Below the pieces are notes generated by a model. It did no database searches. It saw nothing but the letters and a program-made list of their open reading frames with translations, and was not told where the DNA came from. Source: Ditylenchus dipsaci (Eukaryota > Nematoda > Chromadorea > Rhabditida > Anguinidae). From it: a stretch of DNA of 64,000 bases. Shown here piece after piece: positions 20,182-31,862 of this stretch (position 1 is the stretch's first letter; every line of letters begins with the position of its first letter). The stretch spans positions 3,621,768-3,685,767 of the forward strand of contig SADC01001227.1 of assembly GCA_004194705.1 (NCBI GenBank), given 5' to 3'. The translations under genes and the position numbers were made by a program.

Positions 20182-21421
20182 TTAGATTCTGCTTAGGCAA
20201 ATCGGTAGTCGCAGAACTCTGTCATCCGGACTATCTGGCGGAGTTACTTCTAAAGAAGAGAGCTTGAAAGCGCAAGAGTGAGAGCTTAGAAATACCTTTA
20301 TCCAACACATCTTTGCCTTGAGCAATTGACTGTTTGACTTCCGCAACTGGCGTAAGAGGCTGAAACATGGCGGTCCTGGTAGAATTCTCTCCAGCTGATG
20401 ATCCTTCACTTGTAGGTGGCAACGGAAGAGAAGTCCTGGCTGAGCTGTTTTTCTCACTTGAAGATGGCTGTGGAACAGGGGCTTTTGGAGCAACATCTGC
20501 TTCTTGTTTCCACCCAATTCGGATCGCTCCTCTTCATTTGGCTTAGCTTGAACGGAAATGGACTGAGTCTTCTCCAACACCATCTCCCCCTTTAACGCTT
20601 CCACAGTATTTTCTTTTGTCTTTGCAGGAGGATCAGGAAGCTTCTTGACTGATTTGACCGGCTTCTCGGACTCCTTGTTCACTGGCTTGGTCGGCAGTGC
20701 TTTCACTGGCTCATCCTTCTTGAGCTTTCTAATGGGCTCTTCTTTGACTGCTTCTTTCATATTTGGCTCTTTCACATCTTCGACTTTCTTTGCAGCTTCC
20801 TCTTTGATCGGTGGAGCTGCTCCCGAATTCCAGATCAACCATTTCGGATCTCCATAGTTTGTACAGGCAGAATCCTGCTTCTTTTTCTCCGGCTTGTCAC
20901 TGAAACCTTGAAAAAGACCGTGATACAGTAATGAAAATAAAACAAGTCAGCAAGTGCCTTCTTATCTGCGACCGGCTTCTCCAACTTGTTAACAACAGCC
21001 TGTTTATCACATTTCTCATCGACAGGCGCTACTGGTTTTGGCTTCCGCACACTCATCAGAGAAGAAGGAATGTTCCCGGTCGTATTCCCAGTATCGTCAT
21101 CGTAATCCCGAACAGTTACCAAGACTGGATCATCTGTATCTTCAAAGCCTTCCATTGCTAAAATTTATTAGTTACCAAGCATATGCAAAAACACGAATTA
21201 CATGGTCCAACTAGTTTCGCAACAGGAGCAGCGGGTACTGGCTTCTTCTTCTTCTGGTCTAGACTCTTCGACTTAACCTCCGACTTGTCTTTCTTTTTCG
21301 CGCAACACTGAACCATAGAGAGGAGAGAATGCAGCATAATCAGAAGCAAAAACATCATCCAAGCAGAGACATTCATCATACCACAGCAATTGAATGAAAC
21401 ACGGAGATTTTCAAAAAGCAA
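20182..21421 (-). CDS. Signal-anchored Lys/Glu/Pro-rich protein, unknown function
   Basis: Four exons (21421-21202, 21157-20944, 20899-20296, 20249-20182) with introns of 44-46 bases. A hydrophobic segment near the N-terminus (WMMFLLLIMLHSLLSMVQCC) is followed at once by a Cys pair and KKKDKSE, suggesting a membrane anchor with possible palmitoylation and a charged cytosolic or extracellular tail. The rest is disordered: an Asp/Thr stretch, then KEEP/KPVK repeats, then Ser/Pro-rich sequence ending PDSPDDRVLRLP. The start could be the first Met or the MMNVSAW pair 14 codons in. One apparent base deletion near 20510 splits exon 3. A TTTATT is about 155 bases past the stop. Family not recognised. 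Confidence 0.6.
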
Positions 21422-22323
21422 GACAGACGAATAGACTAAATCAAAGCAGAGTATGCATAAAATAAGCTAGCAAATGCAATAAATGTTCATTTTTTAAGTA
21501 CGGTTCCGTTTGAGATTTGAACAACTTCAAAAAAATATTGTGACAGGAAAGTTACAATTGTGCAAACAGGATGTTTTTGATTTTTTTTTGAATTTTTTTA
21601 AGCGATTTATTTTTATATTTTTAGTTACCAAGACTGGACCAGATAGATTTTTTGTATCTTTCTTTCGCGTATCTTCTTGCAATGGGTGTGAAATTTAAAC
21701 TCTGGAGAATGCTAGATTACATAAAGCAAGAAATCAAACGACTTTGCGGAACAAAAAAAATACCATGCTAATTTTTCATACATTTCTTGGCATTCCGGTA
21801 CTTCGACAAGATTATAGAGCTAATTAATGGAATCCTCAAAGAAATTATAGAGCGGATTTTCAAGATTTATACGTAGCGTTACTACACTAACTCTCTTAAC
21901 CCTAGACGACCACGTTAAAATGGTCACTCATGAGTCATGACCACGTTGACTACATGTGGTCATATCTCAAAAATACAGTTTCGAAATCATTATAACTTAC
22001 ACAGTACGTCCATCCTGTTAGAATGGGTTTCATAATTGTCAATCTGAAACCATCCAAAATGTGAGAAGATATAATATCAAAAAATTGCAGCTGTGTAACC
22101 TATCTTGGGGAGGAGAAGAATGGGCCATTTCAAATTTGGCCAATTCAATGGCTCAAATTGAAAACACCCGTCAAAATATGTAAATCTCCCGTCAAATTTT
22201 TTTTACCCCGTCAAATTCAAATTTCAAACAAATTATGTGAATCTCCCGTCAAAATATGTAAATCTCCCGTCAAAATATGTAAATCTCCCGTCAAATTTAA
22301 ATTTTAGTAAAATACTGCATTAA

Positions 22324-22722
22324 ATTTCGTGGGAATTCAAATTTTCTAGTCAGAAAATAACTTATTTTGCTCAGAATCCCACCCGGAATGGCCAGAAGCC
22401 CCTGAAAGTTGTTTTTGGGGTTACTAAAGGGGAGTAAACTTTTTGCGAAAATTCGATTGAGCGGATCAGATTTCCAGTCAGATGCGCTAAATCGCTCAGA
22501 ATTTCACCCTGAACCACTCAAAAACCACCAAAAACCTGGAATTCTGAACGATTTAGCGCATCTGACTGGAAATCTGATCCGCTCAATCGAATTTTCGCAA
22601 AAAGTTTACTCCCCCTTTAGTAAACCCCAAAAAACCAACTTTCAGGGCTTCTGGCCATTCCGGGGTGGGATTCTGAGCAATCCAAGTATTTTCTGACTAG
22701 AAAATTTGAATTCCCACGAAAT
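22324..22722. mobile_element. TTAA-flanked palindrome (ATTTCGTGGGAATTC)
   Basis: 399-bp near-perfect palindrome with ends ATTTCGTGGGAATTCAAATT and inverse, TTAA on both sides. It abuts the next TTAA element through a single shared TTAA at 22723-22726. Confidence 0.8.
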
Positions 22723-22726
22723 TTAA

Positions 22727-22955
22727 AGGGCCTGACCTCTTCCTACTCGGTGGTCCCCCGCCAATTCAAAATTTTCCCTCGATCATTGGACTTCTGTACG
22801 GATTTTTCCGCCACGTTTCTAACAAAACTAGGCCTGAAATCAAATTTTAGGCTTAGTTTTGTTAGAAACCTAGCGGAAAAATCCGTACAGAAGTCCAATG
22901 ATCAAGGAAAATTTTGAATTGGCGGGGACCACCGAGTAGGAAGAGGTCAGGCCCT
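22727..22955. mobile_element. TTAA-flanked palindrome (AGGGCCTGACC)
   Basis: 229-bp palindrome with ends AGGGCCTGACCTCTTCCTAC and inverse, TTAA on both sides. Arms contain GCCAATTCAAAATTTTCC and a TCTAACAAAACTA core. A degraded half is recognisable at about 12610-12735. Confidence 0.8.
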
Positions 22956-24542
22956 TTAATGCAGTATTTTACTAAAAATTAAATTTGACGGGAGATTTAC
23001 ATATTTTGACGGAGATTCACATAATTTGTTTGAAATTTGAATTTGACGGGTAAAAAATAAATTGACGGGAGATTTACATATTTTGACGGGTGTTTTCACT
23101 TATAGCCCAATTCAATTTGGGCCATTTTCTAATTGGCCATTTCAAATTGCGCCATTTAAAATTGGGCCATTTTCAAATTGGGCCAAGTTCAAACTGGGCC
23201 AATTTTAAATTGGGTCAATTCAAATTGCGCCAACTTATTGGCAGTTTTTTAACTGTTGTTTGATTCAAAATCGTGGCCCATTTTGAAATTGGCCAATTTG
23301 CATTGGACCAATTTGAAAATGGCCCAATTCGAAATGACGCAATTTGCATTGGCGCAATTTGAAATGACCCAATTTGAAATTGGCCCGATTTGAAATGGCC
23401 CAATTTGAAATGGCCCATTCTTCTCCTCCCCCTATCTTCATTTCAAAAGTGCATTCATTCATAATGACCACAATGGCTGTACCAAATGAATGCCCTGGGG
23501 TCAGGTGCCCCCGAAAATTGGGTCACGTGCCCCTGTCCCGTACCAGATCAATGTGCCCTTGGTTTTTGGTGGCACCTGCCCTGGGGCACTTGCCCTTGCC
23601 CTATCCCTCTTACCAAATGAACGTGCCCGTAAAATCGTGCTTTTAGGAGAGGCTGTTGTGCCATAATCAACAAAATTTTAATCAACGACCGTAATCAACT
23701 AATTCCGTCGAGTGTCGACCTGAATGCGGACCTAAGCATTTACCACAATTTTTTACCGGTTTTGCTTGTCAATAGCTCATTTTTAAGTCCTGAATCTTAG
23801 CTACAAAAGGGTACTAACAGAAAAAAAAGTTTCAGTCAAGTAAAAAAAGTATATATCTTCCGCGCTAAAAACACGCCAAATCTCACACTCAGGTCAACAC
23901 TCATTAGGGTTATATTTCTACCGTGTATCGTCATACAAGCCTACGAAATATCTCATTCTACAGCTGAGACTGAAGTCTACCTAGATTCTTTTACTTGTAT
24001 TCTAAAAGTGCTGTATAACTGTCAAAAAAGGTTCACAAATAGTACATGACCACTTTGCGGTCAACGTGGTCGTCCTAGGATTAAACGGCTCCTATCTAAT
24101 ATACGGCTTCTCTCGAATAAACGGACCTTATCGTGGACCTATATCTTAGCCCACAAGCAATATTTTACAAATCTGTTTCAGCTTTTTTAAACTCCGACGA
24201 GCTATGCAAATTTTTAGATTTGGTTGAGGACACAAAATCTCAGAATCGATCAAAAAAATCCGATTTCAAGGGTTGAAAAATAAACTGCGCGGGCAGTTTA
24301 TTACTTTTAATGAAAGCAATTAAAAATAAACCAAACTACTAATTTTTACACCCAAAAAAAGATTAAAACAAGGACCTATAATTTCAGCTTTCTAACATAT
24401 TAGGTCGTGTCAAAAGTTCGCAGCGTTTTTTTTCAAAAGCCATATTTATGGCATTGCCCTTTTACAATAGATTTTTAATCAATTTTTTAAACTTCACCAC
24501 TCATTTGTAGCTGAGAATCTTGGCTACAAAATGAGTGGTGAA

Positions 24543-25577
24543 CAGTGTTGTTCCGGCGCCGGCGCTGCCCGGGAAAAAACAGCGCCGGCGCTAAAAATTT
24601 TCGTCCCGGCGCTGTCCCGGCACTGTTTTTTGAACGGCTATGGCGCCCGCGCTGTTTCTAAAATTTAACAGCCTAATATTGAGAAATACAATTATTCTTA
24701 ATTTTAATCTAAATTATCAGAACTTTTGTGCTGCAATTTCTTTCATTTCTTTAAATATTTTATTTATTTTATTTATTTTCTATAATTTTTAGTTTATTTT
24801 TGTAACATAACCAGGGTATCATATGCTATTGTTGAAAAAGTAATTTAAATATTTTTTTCGCAAAACTAATATGGATTACCTATTCCTTTCATGAACTTCC
24901 CTTTCTCTAATAACTCCACCTCATATGGACTTATTTCTCAGCGTAAGGAAAATACAGGTGTTTCGAGAAATCCACAGGATTTGAAATGGCTATAACTTGT
25001 TTTATACACCGAATTTCCTATTTCTATTTCTTTCAACCATTTTATTCTGACGGGCAATTCATTTGGTGTATAATGTCAAAAATACGATTTTCGCTTGGTC
25101 CCTTTGTGGTCCTGGTCTGTGTGTGGCTCCTAGATGGCTAAAACCCGAAACCACAGGGGGACCAAGCAAAAATCATACTTTTGACATTATACATTTAACG
25201 AAATTGTCCGTCAAAAGAGAACGATTAGTGAAAACAGAAATTCGTTCTAGAAAAAGGTTATAGCCATCTCAAATTCTGCGGATTTTTTTAAACACCATGT
25301 ATTTCAAAATTCACTCATTATGAGGAACTAATAGAGGAAATATGAACGGTATGCTGCTAATCGATATAGATAACAAATAATTATTATCACTTTCACTGTA
25401 AAAAACATACTGATAAAAAAAACAGGAAATTTTCATGAAATTCACAGCAAAAGCAATATTATCAAGCCGGCGTCGGCGCTGCCATGAACGCCGGCGCCGG
25501 CTTGATAATTTTGGCTCCGGCGCCAGCGCCGGCGCTGGGGCATTTTTTCAAAAGAGGTCGGCGCTGGAACAACACTG
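24543..25577. mobile_element. hAT-like element with GGCGCCGGCGCTG termini, TSD GTGGTGAA
   Basis: Ends CAGTGTTGTTCCGGCGCCG and GCGCTGGAACAACACTG with a perfect 8-bp direct repeat GTGGTGAA. Both termini contain several GC-rich GCGCCGGCGCTG units, in contrast to the AT-rich interior. It holds the TA-flanked MITE 24955-25299. Confidence 0.9.
24955..25299. mobile_element. CAGGGTG-family TA-flanked MITE (copy 2)
   Basis: Palindrome with ends CAGGTGTTTCGAGAAATCC and ...AAACACCATG, TA flanks. The TTTCGCTTGGTCC core is in common with 10-367 and 32724-33055. Nested within the hAT-like 24543-25577. Confidence 0.75.
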
Positions 25578-25721
25578 GTGGTGAACTTTTGAAAAATTGA
25601 TGAAAAATCTTATGTAACAACGCAATGCCACAAATATTGCTTTTGAAAAAAACGCTGCGAACCTTTGACACGACCTAATATTTTATTGATCTCCGTGATA
25701 TATTTTGTCTAGAAGTCTTAC

Positions 25722-27339
25722 AAAGTTTTCTTGTTTTTGGAAGTTTGGTTGTTGACATAGTAGGTGTCATCAGCAGTTGTGGGGCTGGCTTTACAGTTAT
25801 TGGACAGTGAACACAACAGGCTTTGCAGAAAGGCAGCACTCCGGCTGATGGAAAAGCCTTAGCGTCGTAATGGCCTGAAAACGCCAGAAATACAGAGGTA
25901 TGTTAGGGAAGGACACATGAACCTACATTCATTGGATAGCACATTGAAATCTCGGGTCCTGATCAGCACTAGCAATGCAAACAATAACACTGGCACTGCG
26001 ATCTCCACACTCAACCAAACCTGAAATAAAAACAATGTGTAAGTCCACACAATTTTCATGTAGCCAGTAAATGGGCGTACCGGGGCATAGTGACCGCCCG
26101 TCCAGCCGGCCCGTCTCGTCCCCGTCCCCGTCCGGACGGCGCTGGAAAAGCGGACGGTCGGACGGCCGGCACGACCGGCTGTCTTTGTGGCCGGCCGGCG
26201 GACGGCCGGTGAAAAACGTCCAAGACGGCGGACGGCCGGCAAGGGCATAATCGGACGGGACGGCCGACGGCTGGCCTGTCTGAGACCGTCTTGTACTAGA
26301 CCGAGACCATCCCTTGAATCTTTCGGTTTTTAAGGTTTTATAAAGGGTCTACAACAATATTTGAATATATTATTTAATCAGGTAGTGTTAACGGCAATTA
26401 CTACTATGCTGCAGCATCCATCCTTTTAAAATACAACTCAAAATATATTTTTGTATTCGGTGTATTGAACTGCTGGCCCTATTCATCTTTACGTGCATTC
26501 TTTTTAGCTTGATCCCCTTGTGGTTTTTTCTTCGAAAGAAACCTTGGTCCTACCTGTTGTTTTGAAAGGTGTTAATTATAGTCACCATGATCACCATAAG
26601 CACAGTGTCACAATAACCATAATAGACAGAAGACTAACGCATTTCTTGAATGAAAAACAACAGGAGAGACCAAGCTAAAAATGATGCCCTGTAAAGGTGA
26701 ATAGAGCCATTGCAGTATTATTTTTAAATAAAGACTTATTTTTTAACTAAAAAATCAATAAAAAGCAAAAAATTTGGGTGAAAAATTATAATTTGATGTT
26801 TTTTTACTATTTTGGCCGGGCGGTGGACGGCCGGCACGAAAAATTTATAGCAGACGGCCGGTGGACGGCCGGCGAAAATTTCAGTAAGACGGCAAAATAT
26901 TGCACGGCCGGCCTTTAGAAAAAATTTCGGACGGCCGGCTGGACGGCCGGGCAAAAACGTGTAGGACGGGGACGGGACGCCGTCCAATTTCTGAGATACG
27001 CGGTCACTATGCCCGGGGGGGCGGTGGATAGCTGGGCTATAACCCAATAAACCCCTCCCTCCGTTAGGATTCTTTCAGCCTTTTTAGCCTTATTAAGCCT
27101 TTTTTGCCTTTTCAGCCCCCCTCCCCTATGTAGCAGCCTCGCCCCCCCCTCTCCGTCAGAAAATCTTGGTACGCCTATGACTTAAGCCATGTAAAAGGCA
27201 GATAAAAACCAGAGGCGGGCAGTTAAGTCAAAAGAGATTTAAGAGGCAATATCATAGAAAATGGAGTCACCTTCTGCTTTTTCTTGATGACATAAGCCTT
27301 CCACAATAAAAGTTTCAGTTGGCGGCTGAAGGAAATCAT
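25722..27339 (-). CDS. ABCA-type lipid transporter, first three exons
   Basis: ABCA transporters are full-length ATP-driven lipid exporters or flippases of the plasma membrane or organelles. Exon 1 (27339-27271) encodes MISFSRQLKLLLWKAYVIKK, matching the family's N-terminal 'LLLWKN' motif. Exon 2 (26020-25927) encodes the first membrane helix, VEIAVPVLLFALLVLIRTR. Exon 3 (25874-25722) continues CHYDAKAFPSAGVLPF, the start of the first extracellular domain (compare the family 'PSAGTLPW'). Splice phases agree. One base seems missing near 25831; after it the good frame reads LQSLLCSLSNNC. Exons beyond the donor at 25722 are not seen: the downstream intron is packed with transposons, and the gene may be incomplete. 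Introns 1 and later host elements such as 26074-27012. Confidence 0.8.
26074..27012. mobile_element. Element with GACGGCCGG terminal arrays
   Basis: Inverted ends GGGCATAGTGACCGC and GCGGTCACTATGCCC. Termini are GC-rich arrays of GACGGCCGG/CCGGCCGTC units (26085-26280 and 26812-26990), the interior AT-rich. Sits in intron 1 of the ABCA gene. Flanking G/C runs hide any target duplication; the end sequence is hAT-like. A small related fragment is at about 29685-29785. Confidence 0.75.
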
Positions 27340-27399
27340 GGCTGCTGTCCCAAGATACTCTGCCTCTCTACACCACTAGCAACAAAGCAAAAGACAGTC

Positions 27400-28510
27400 T
27401 GGAAAATAGAGACTGTATTTGTGAAATAAGCATTTTTTCAATTTTCACACTTGACTAAATGCTGTCATAGATTACTTGGCACCTCCCTTTGTGGTGAGGA
27501 TTGGCTGGAGTCGACTTTTAAAAAATCGGAAGCAGAAATCAATACTTCAGAAAGATAAATCAGAAGTCGAAAAAAGGCAGAAAACCAGAGATCATAAATT
27601 GGATCCGGCCATGGTTTGGACCATGTAAAAGAGAACTCATGTGAAAGAAATTGAAAACCTAAAGATTTCTTTTTTCTCTCTGAACCCTTTTAACCGATTT
27701 CCCCTATTCAAACCCCTAAATCTCCGATTTTTTAAATTCTTTCACTGAATATATAACTGTTGCTACAAAAAAAGATATCTTGTTGAACAACTTTTTGACT
27801 GTTTTTTGCTTATAATTATTTCAACAGCAAATGAAAAAAAAATCCAGTAATTCACGCATGGACTGGCTCTTGTAAGAAGAAATCTAGTAAATTGCAAATC
27901 TAGTAGATTGCTACCAGCATTGTCTTTAAAAAATTAGTTTTTTTCCCCACAACAAAGAATTTATTTTATAAATATTATAAATTGTCTAGTAACCGAAATT
28001 CAAAGCTACACGCTAGTTAATTTTTTAATATCACGTTACAAGGTGGAGGCGCCTTAAAGGCTCCTTTAGTGAACTTTTTTCTTGTGCTCATGATTCAAGT
28101 GGCAGATGCCACTGGTACTTCCCAGCCATGTTCAATAGGATTTTCGCATTTTCTGACAAAACCTCCGATTTTCAACTTTAAGGAGCGAAATCTCTAATTT
28201 TTTCACAGAAAATCCAAAATTTAGTTGAAAAAATTCTCCGCCAATAAAAAGGCTTTCAAATGAGTGAAAACTTGCCTAATAAAATACTTCTCAGATGAAA
28301 GTTGTGACTGGCACAACGGGAGACCACTTATGAAATTTTAACATAAAACAGCCAATTTTCAACTTTTAGACGCAAAATCTCAAATTTTTTACAGCAAACG
28401 GCAGATCTAAATGGCGACACACACACCCATACAGCCGACCCCAATACTATATATAGATAAATGGAGAAAAAAGAGATAATTTCAAAAAATATCTACAATT
28501 TGGTAATAGA
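27400..28510. other. Gene-poor interval, nothing assignable
   Basis: Upstream of ABCA exon 1. AT-rich unique-looking sequence with no ORF, splice-site pair or inverted repeat that I can support. Possible short remnants of repeats near 28020-28100 only. Confidence 0.4.
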
Positions 28511-28512
28511 AC

Positions 28513-28699
28513 AGGGCTGCCATCTCAAAATTAAAAAAGGACATTTGGTAAAAACAGGAATTGGAAGGAAAACGTGCATTTTATCTAGTGCTTATTGCCA
28601 TTTTGAGCGAAAAAAAAAGATTTTGACTAAAACTTCAAAAATAAAAAAAGATTTGGGTCCCGAATAAAGGACAAATCTTTTAAAGACACATGGCAGCCC
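28513..28699. mobile_element. hAT-like MITE (CAGGGCTGCCAT)
   Basis: Ends CAGGGCTGCCATCTCAAA and ATGGCAGCCCTG are inverted. Flanking octamers TAATAGAA and TACTCGAA agree at only six positions. The interior (AAAAGGACATTTGGTAAAAA, GCTTATTGCCATTTTGA) matches 2578-3475 and 47222-48613. Confidence 0.65.
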
Positions 28700-30001
28700 T
28701 GTACTCGAATCAAATTGGATTAGATCCCATTATTAGCCATATCGGAATTGCTAAATTTCCTTGGAAAATGCCAAAAAAATTAGGTCAGTTAACAAAATGC
28801 GGTAACTACAGATCACTACACACACTACTACTGAATTTCGGACACAAACACTATAGAACTGTTACTAAAATTTAAATATGCTAATTCCTATTGCCTAAAA
28901 TGATGACAACACCTATAAAAACAACTAATAACTAATATACAGGGTAATCTAAAAATCCAATTTTCCCATGGGCACGTGACCCACCCCTATTACCAAAGTT
29001 TATCGATCGGTTCCATCTGCCCTGTCAGATTTGAATTTTTCCTTTTTCATTCTGACTTTTCTTCATTTTTAAGCCAGCTTAAGCCAAAACTTATGGTCCT
29101 TTAAGCAAACCTCTGCTTCTGACACCAAACTCGTACTCGTTTAAGCCAAAACTTTTGAGGCGGTAAACTTAAAAAATTTCTACAAAACGCAAAAGCTATA
29201 ACTATTTCCGCTTCCAAATCTATAGTTTCTGCCACTAAATAAATTATTTTTGGCACTAAATCTTGATGTCTGGCACCAAATATTGATTTCTGGCACTGAA
29301 TATATTATTTTTGGATATTCCGATTTTCGGATTTTAAAAAATTTGCCTCGACAGTTTCTTGACCCCTCTATTTCCCAAGGAAAATTGAAAACAGTAGTCA
29401 AGCTATCTGAAACTCTCAGGCTGAGAGCTCTTCAATTAGAAACGCAAAAGATGTGCATGAAAAAACAATAGGAAGAATCTGCAGGAAAAAATATTTCATG
29501 ATCAAAATTTTCTCAATTTTTAGCCCACTCTGTACACCAAGGAAAAAAATCAGGTTTTTAAAATAAAGGCATACGCTCTGTCCCAGAATTGCCAAATCGT
29601 AGTCAAATTAAATTTATTCCTAATTTCCCTTCATGTAACATTATATTTCTTTGCCGTCGCACTGCAGGATGGGACAGTGGACGGCTTGCGTAATTTGAAA
29701 AAATCAGGAGCAGACAGTAAACAGGAAAAAAAACAGTAGGGCTGACGGACAGCCGGTGCATAGGGAAAAACTTAAGACAGCCGGCAGAAAACCGACCAAA
29801 AATATAAAGTTGTAAAAATTTAAAAGCAGGTTTTTTATACTTATTACTCGGGTTCGGCGATGGGAATATTCCCGAAAATCACCGGATAATATCTCAGCCC
29901 ATCGGTGATAATCTATTTGATTTTGTAACAATTTCAATCCTCTTCTGACCAAAAAAAAATTCAGCCTTTTTCCAGCATTTTTTGACTAAAATTTTTTTTA
30001 A

Positions 30002-30192
30002 AGGACCATGATTTTGCGCGCGGTGGCATGACAAAAATTTGAATTGGCGGGGACACTTCTCTTTCGTCTCAAAATTTACTCTTTGCAGTCGTTCGAAATG
30101 ACTGCAAAGAGTAGAGTTTGAGACGAAAGAGAAGTGTACCCCCCCCCCAATTCAAATTTTGCACATGCCGCTGCGCTCAAAATCATGGTCCT
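30002..30192. mobile_element. TTAA-flanked MITE (AGGACCATGG family, copy 2)
   Basis: Palindrome AGGACCATGATTTTGCGCGC...CATGGTCCT with TTAA on both sides. Same arms as 12417-12605. The right flank GCAAACCTCTGCTTCTGACA is also found right after TCCTTTAA near 29100, so the copy may have inserted beside, or been duplicated with, a local repeat. Confidence 0.8.
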
Positions 30193-30843
30193 TTAAGCAA
30201 ACCTCTGCTTCTGACACCGAACTCCTGCTCAGCATAGTTGATGAGCTTGAAAAACAACTCATTATACAAAAACTAACAAATTTAGAATTCCTTTCGAGAC
30301 AACCAAGATTTAAATTTTAAAACTTTTCATATTTTCAGATTTTTCTGAGAAGAGTATGATCGCCTTTTCAGGAATATTTCCGAAAAGATTATCACCAGCG
30401 ATTATCACAATCCCACTTTTTGCAGCTTATACCCACAGCATTATTGATATTTATAAAAATTACTGGCTTTCAGACTTATTTCTAAATAATCAAAAAGAGA
30501 AGTAAAAATTGAAAAACACACATCACCTTTATCAAACATAAAAAGAAAAGAAAGGCAGGTGGCCTTAACAAGTTCCCAAGTTTTGCTTGGCAACACACAA
30601 TTTACCCACAACAAACAAACTACTATTATATGAAATCTACAAAATAAATGAGTAAAGAATAATACAAATCTAGTATAAGTTGGCCGGAAGTTGTGTCATC
30701 GGGCCCAGTTTTGCATATATGATAGATCATCTTCCTCAGACTACTTGTTTTGCGAGAATAGCCAGTTTGGGATGAGTTTTTTTATTTTGAATATTTTTAA
30801 AAGTAAAATTACAGGGCGGTTATTTATATTGGCCAAATTTAAA

Positions 30844-31025
30844 TGGATGAACCTTTTTTGGCACGCTTTGGCTTTTTTCTGCCACGTTTTTCGAATTTGG
30901 TTATAAAAAGCTTTTTTCTGTTTTGTTTTGCTTCTTTCTGCCATATTTTGGTTTGGCCAAATCGTGGCACAAAATAGCCAAGTCATGGCAGAAAAAAGCA
31001 AAACGTGGCAGAAAAAAGCTTCGTC
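30844..31025. mobile_element. Small MULE-like repeat with TGGCAGAAAAAAG units
   Basis: Near-inverted ends GGATGAACCTTTTTTGGC and AGCTTCGTCC, with arms built of TTTTTTCTGCCACG units. Flanking nonamers AATTTAAAT and ACTTCAAAT match at seven of nine, so the target duplication is only suggestive. Confidence 0.45.
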
Positions 31026-31862
31026 CACTTCAAATTGACTACCATTCCTTTGTTGTATTACTTCATAAAAGATTCATACCAATGCTGATCCATGATGAGA
31101 CTTATTATTGTTTCCAAATTTAACAAAAACCCTCTATCCAGCAAAGAAGTAAAAATTGAAAAACACACATCACCTTAATCAAACATAAAATAGAAAAACC
31201 GAGGGCTGAAAAAAGGGAACAAAAGAGAGAAGATACCTAAGGCCAGCGCAAAATTTATTTTTCCCTAAGAGACAATTTACCTCAAAATCCTGCTTATCAA
31301 CCCTTGAATAGGCATGGAAACATTACGGTTTTCAAAATTTTGGAAAAAAATTATACCATATTTTCGCTAATAGAAGCCCTAGAGCTTATATATTTCGATC
31401 TCGTAAAAATGTTGAAATTGTCAATCAAAAATGGCTTTAGCTCTGAAATCCGAAATCAAAAAAGGGGGTTTATATTATAGAAAATAACGTAATTCAGAAA
31501 AACTCGTCTCGTGGGAGCAAGATAAAAATTCCGAAAACTGTCAAAAAAAAATTATTGGTGCCAAGACAATTTTATCAAGTTATCTAACCTGGGCCATGGC
31601 AAAAGAAGAATTTATGCATTTTTAACCTAAAGTCTCGATGGATTCATTTCACAATATAGTCTTATTCTTTTCGACCTTTTAAACTAGCCCAATGCCGAAA
31701 AAAAAACTCACATTTTTCCAGAATATATCAAATTAGATATTTTCAAAGGCCCAAATTTACTAAACCAAATATCAGTAATGTTAGCAGTGGTAGTAATCAG
31801 ACTAACCATCCATAAATTATTTTAAAAAAGAAGCATTTTTGTTGAATAAAATTGTCCAGTCA

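Larger units (their letters stand above)
22107..23430. mobile_element. Element with TTTGAAATTGGCC terminal arrays, TSD CCTATCTT
   Basis: Ends GGGGAGGAGAAGAATGGGCC and GGCCCATTCTTCTCCTCCC with the 8-bp direct repeat CCTATCTT. Outer termini are arrays of GGGCCATTTCAAATTG-like units, and inner segments are arrays of ATCTCCCGTCAAAATATGTA. The unoccupied centre would be a perfect palindrome, AATACTGCATTAATGCAGTA, now split at its TTAA by two tandem elements. The inner CCCGTCAAA units are shared with 5995-6060. Confidence 0.75.
21900..24080. mobile_element. TTAA-flanked element with ACGACCACGTT termini (2.2 kb)
   Basis: Ends CCCTAGACGACCACGTT and AACGTGGTCGTCCTAGGA are inverted and flanked by TTAA, as in piggyBac-type elements (whose ends commonly begin CCCT). 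Both arms carry further GACCAC/GTGGTC repeats. The interior is occupied by the hAT-like 22107-23430, which itself hosts two TTAA elements. No transposase seen. Confidence 0.75.
24403..25675. mobile_element. TA-flanked mariner-like palindrome (GGTCGTGTCAAAAG), split by a hAT element
   Basis: Ends GGTCGTGTCAAAAGTTCGCA and TGCGAACCTTTGACACGACC with TA on both sides. Arms share GCCATATTTATGGCATTG and inverse. The centre is interrupted by the hAT-like element 24543-25577. TIR form and TA flanks point to mariner. Confidence 0.75.

Noticed and set aside
25859..26248. 129-codon minus-strand ORF rich in Arg/Ala/Gly
   Set aside because: Its N-terminal part is the GACGGCCGG array; only the downstream VEIAVPVLLFALL part is real, as ABCA exon 2.
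28690..28875. 61-codon plus-strand ORF MAALYSNQIG
   Set aside because: Starts within the terminus of a hAT-like MITE; no splice context or recognised motif.
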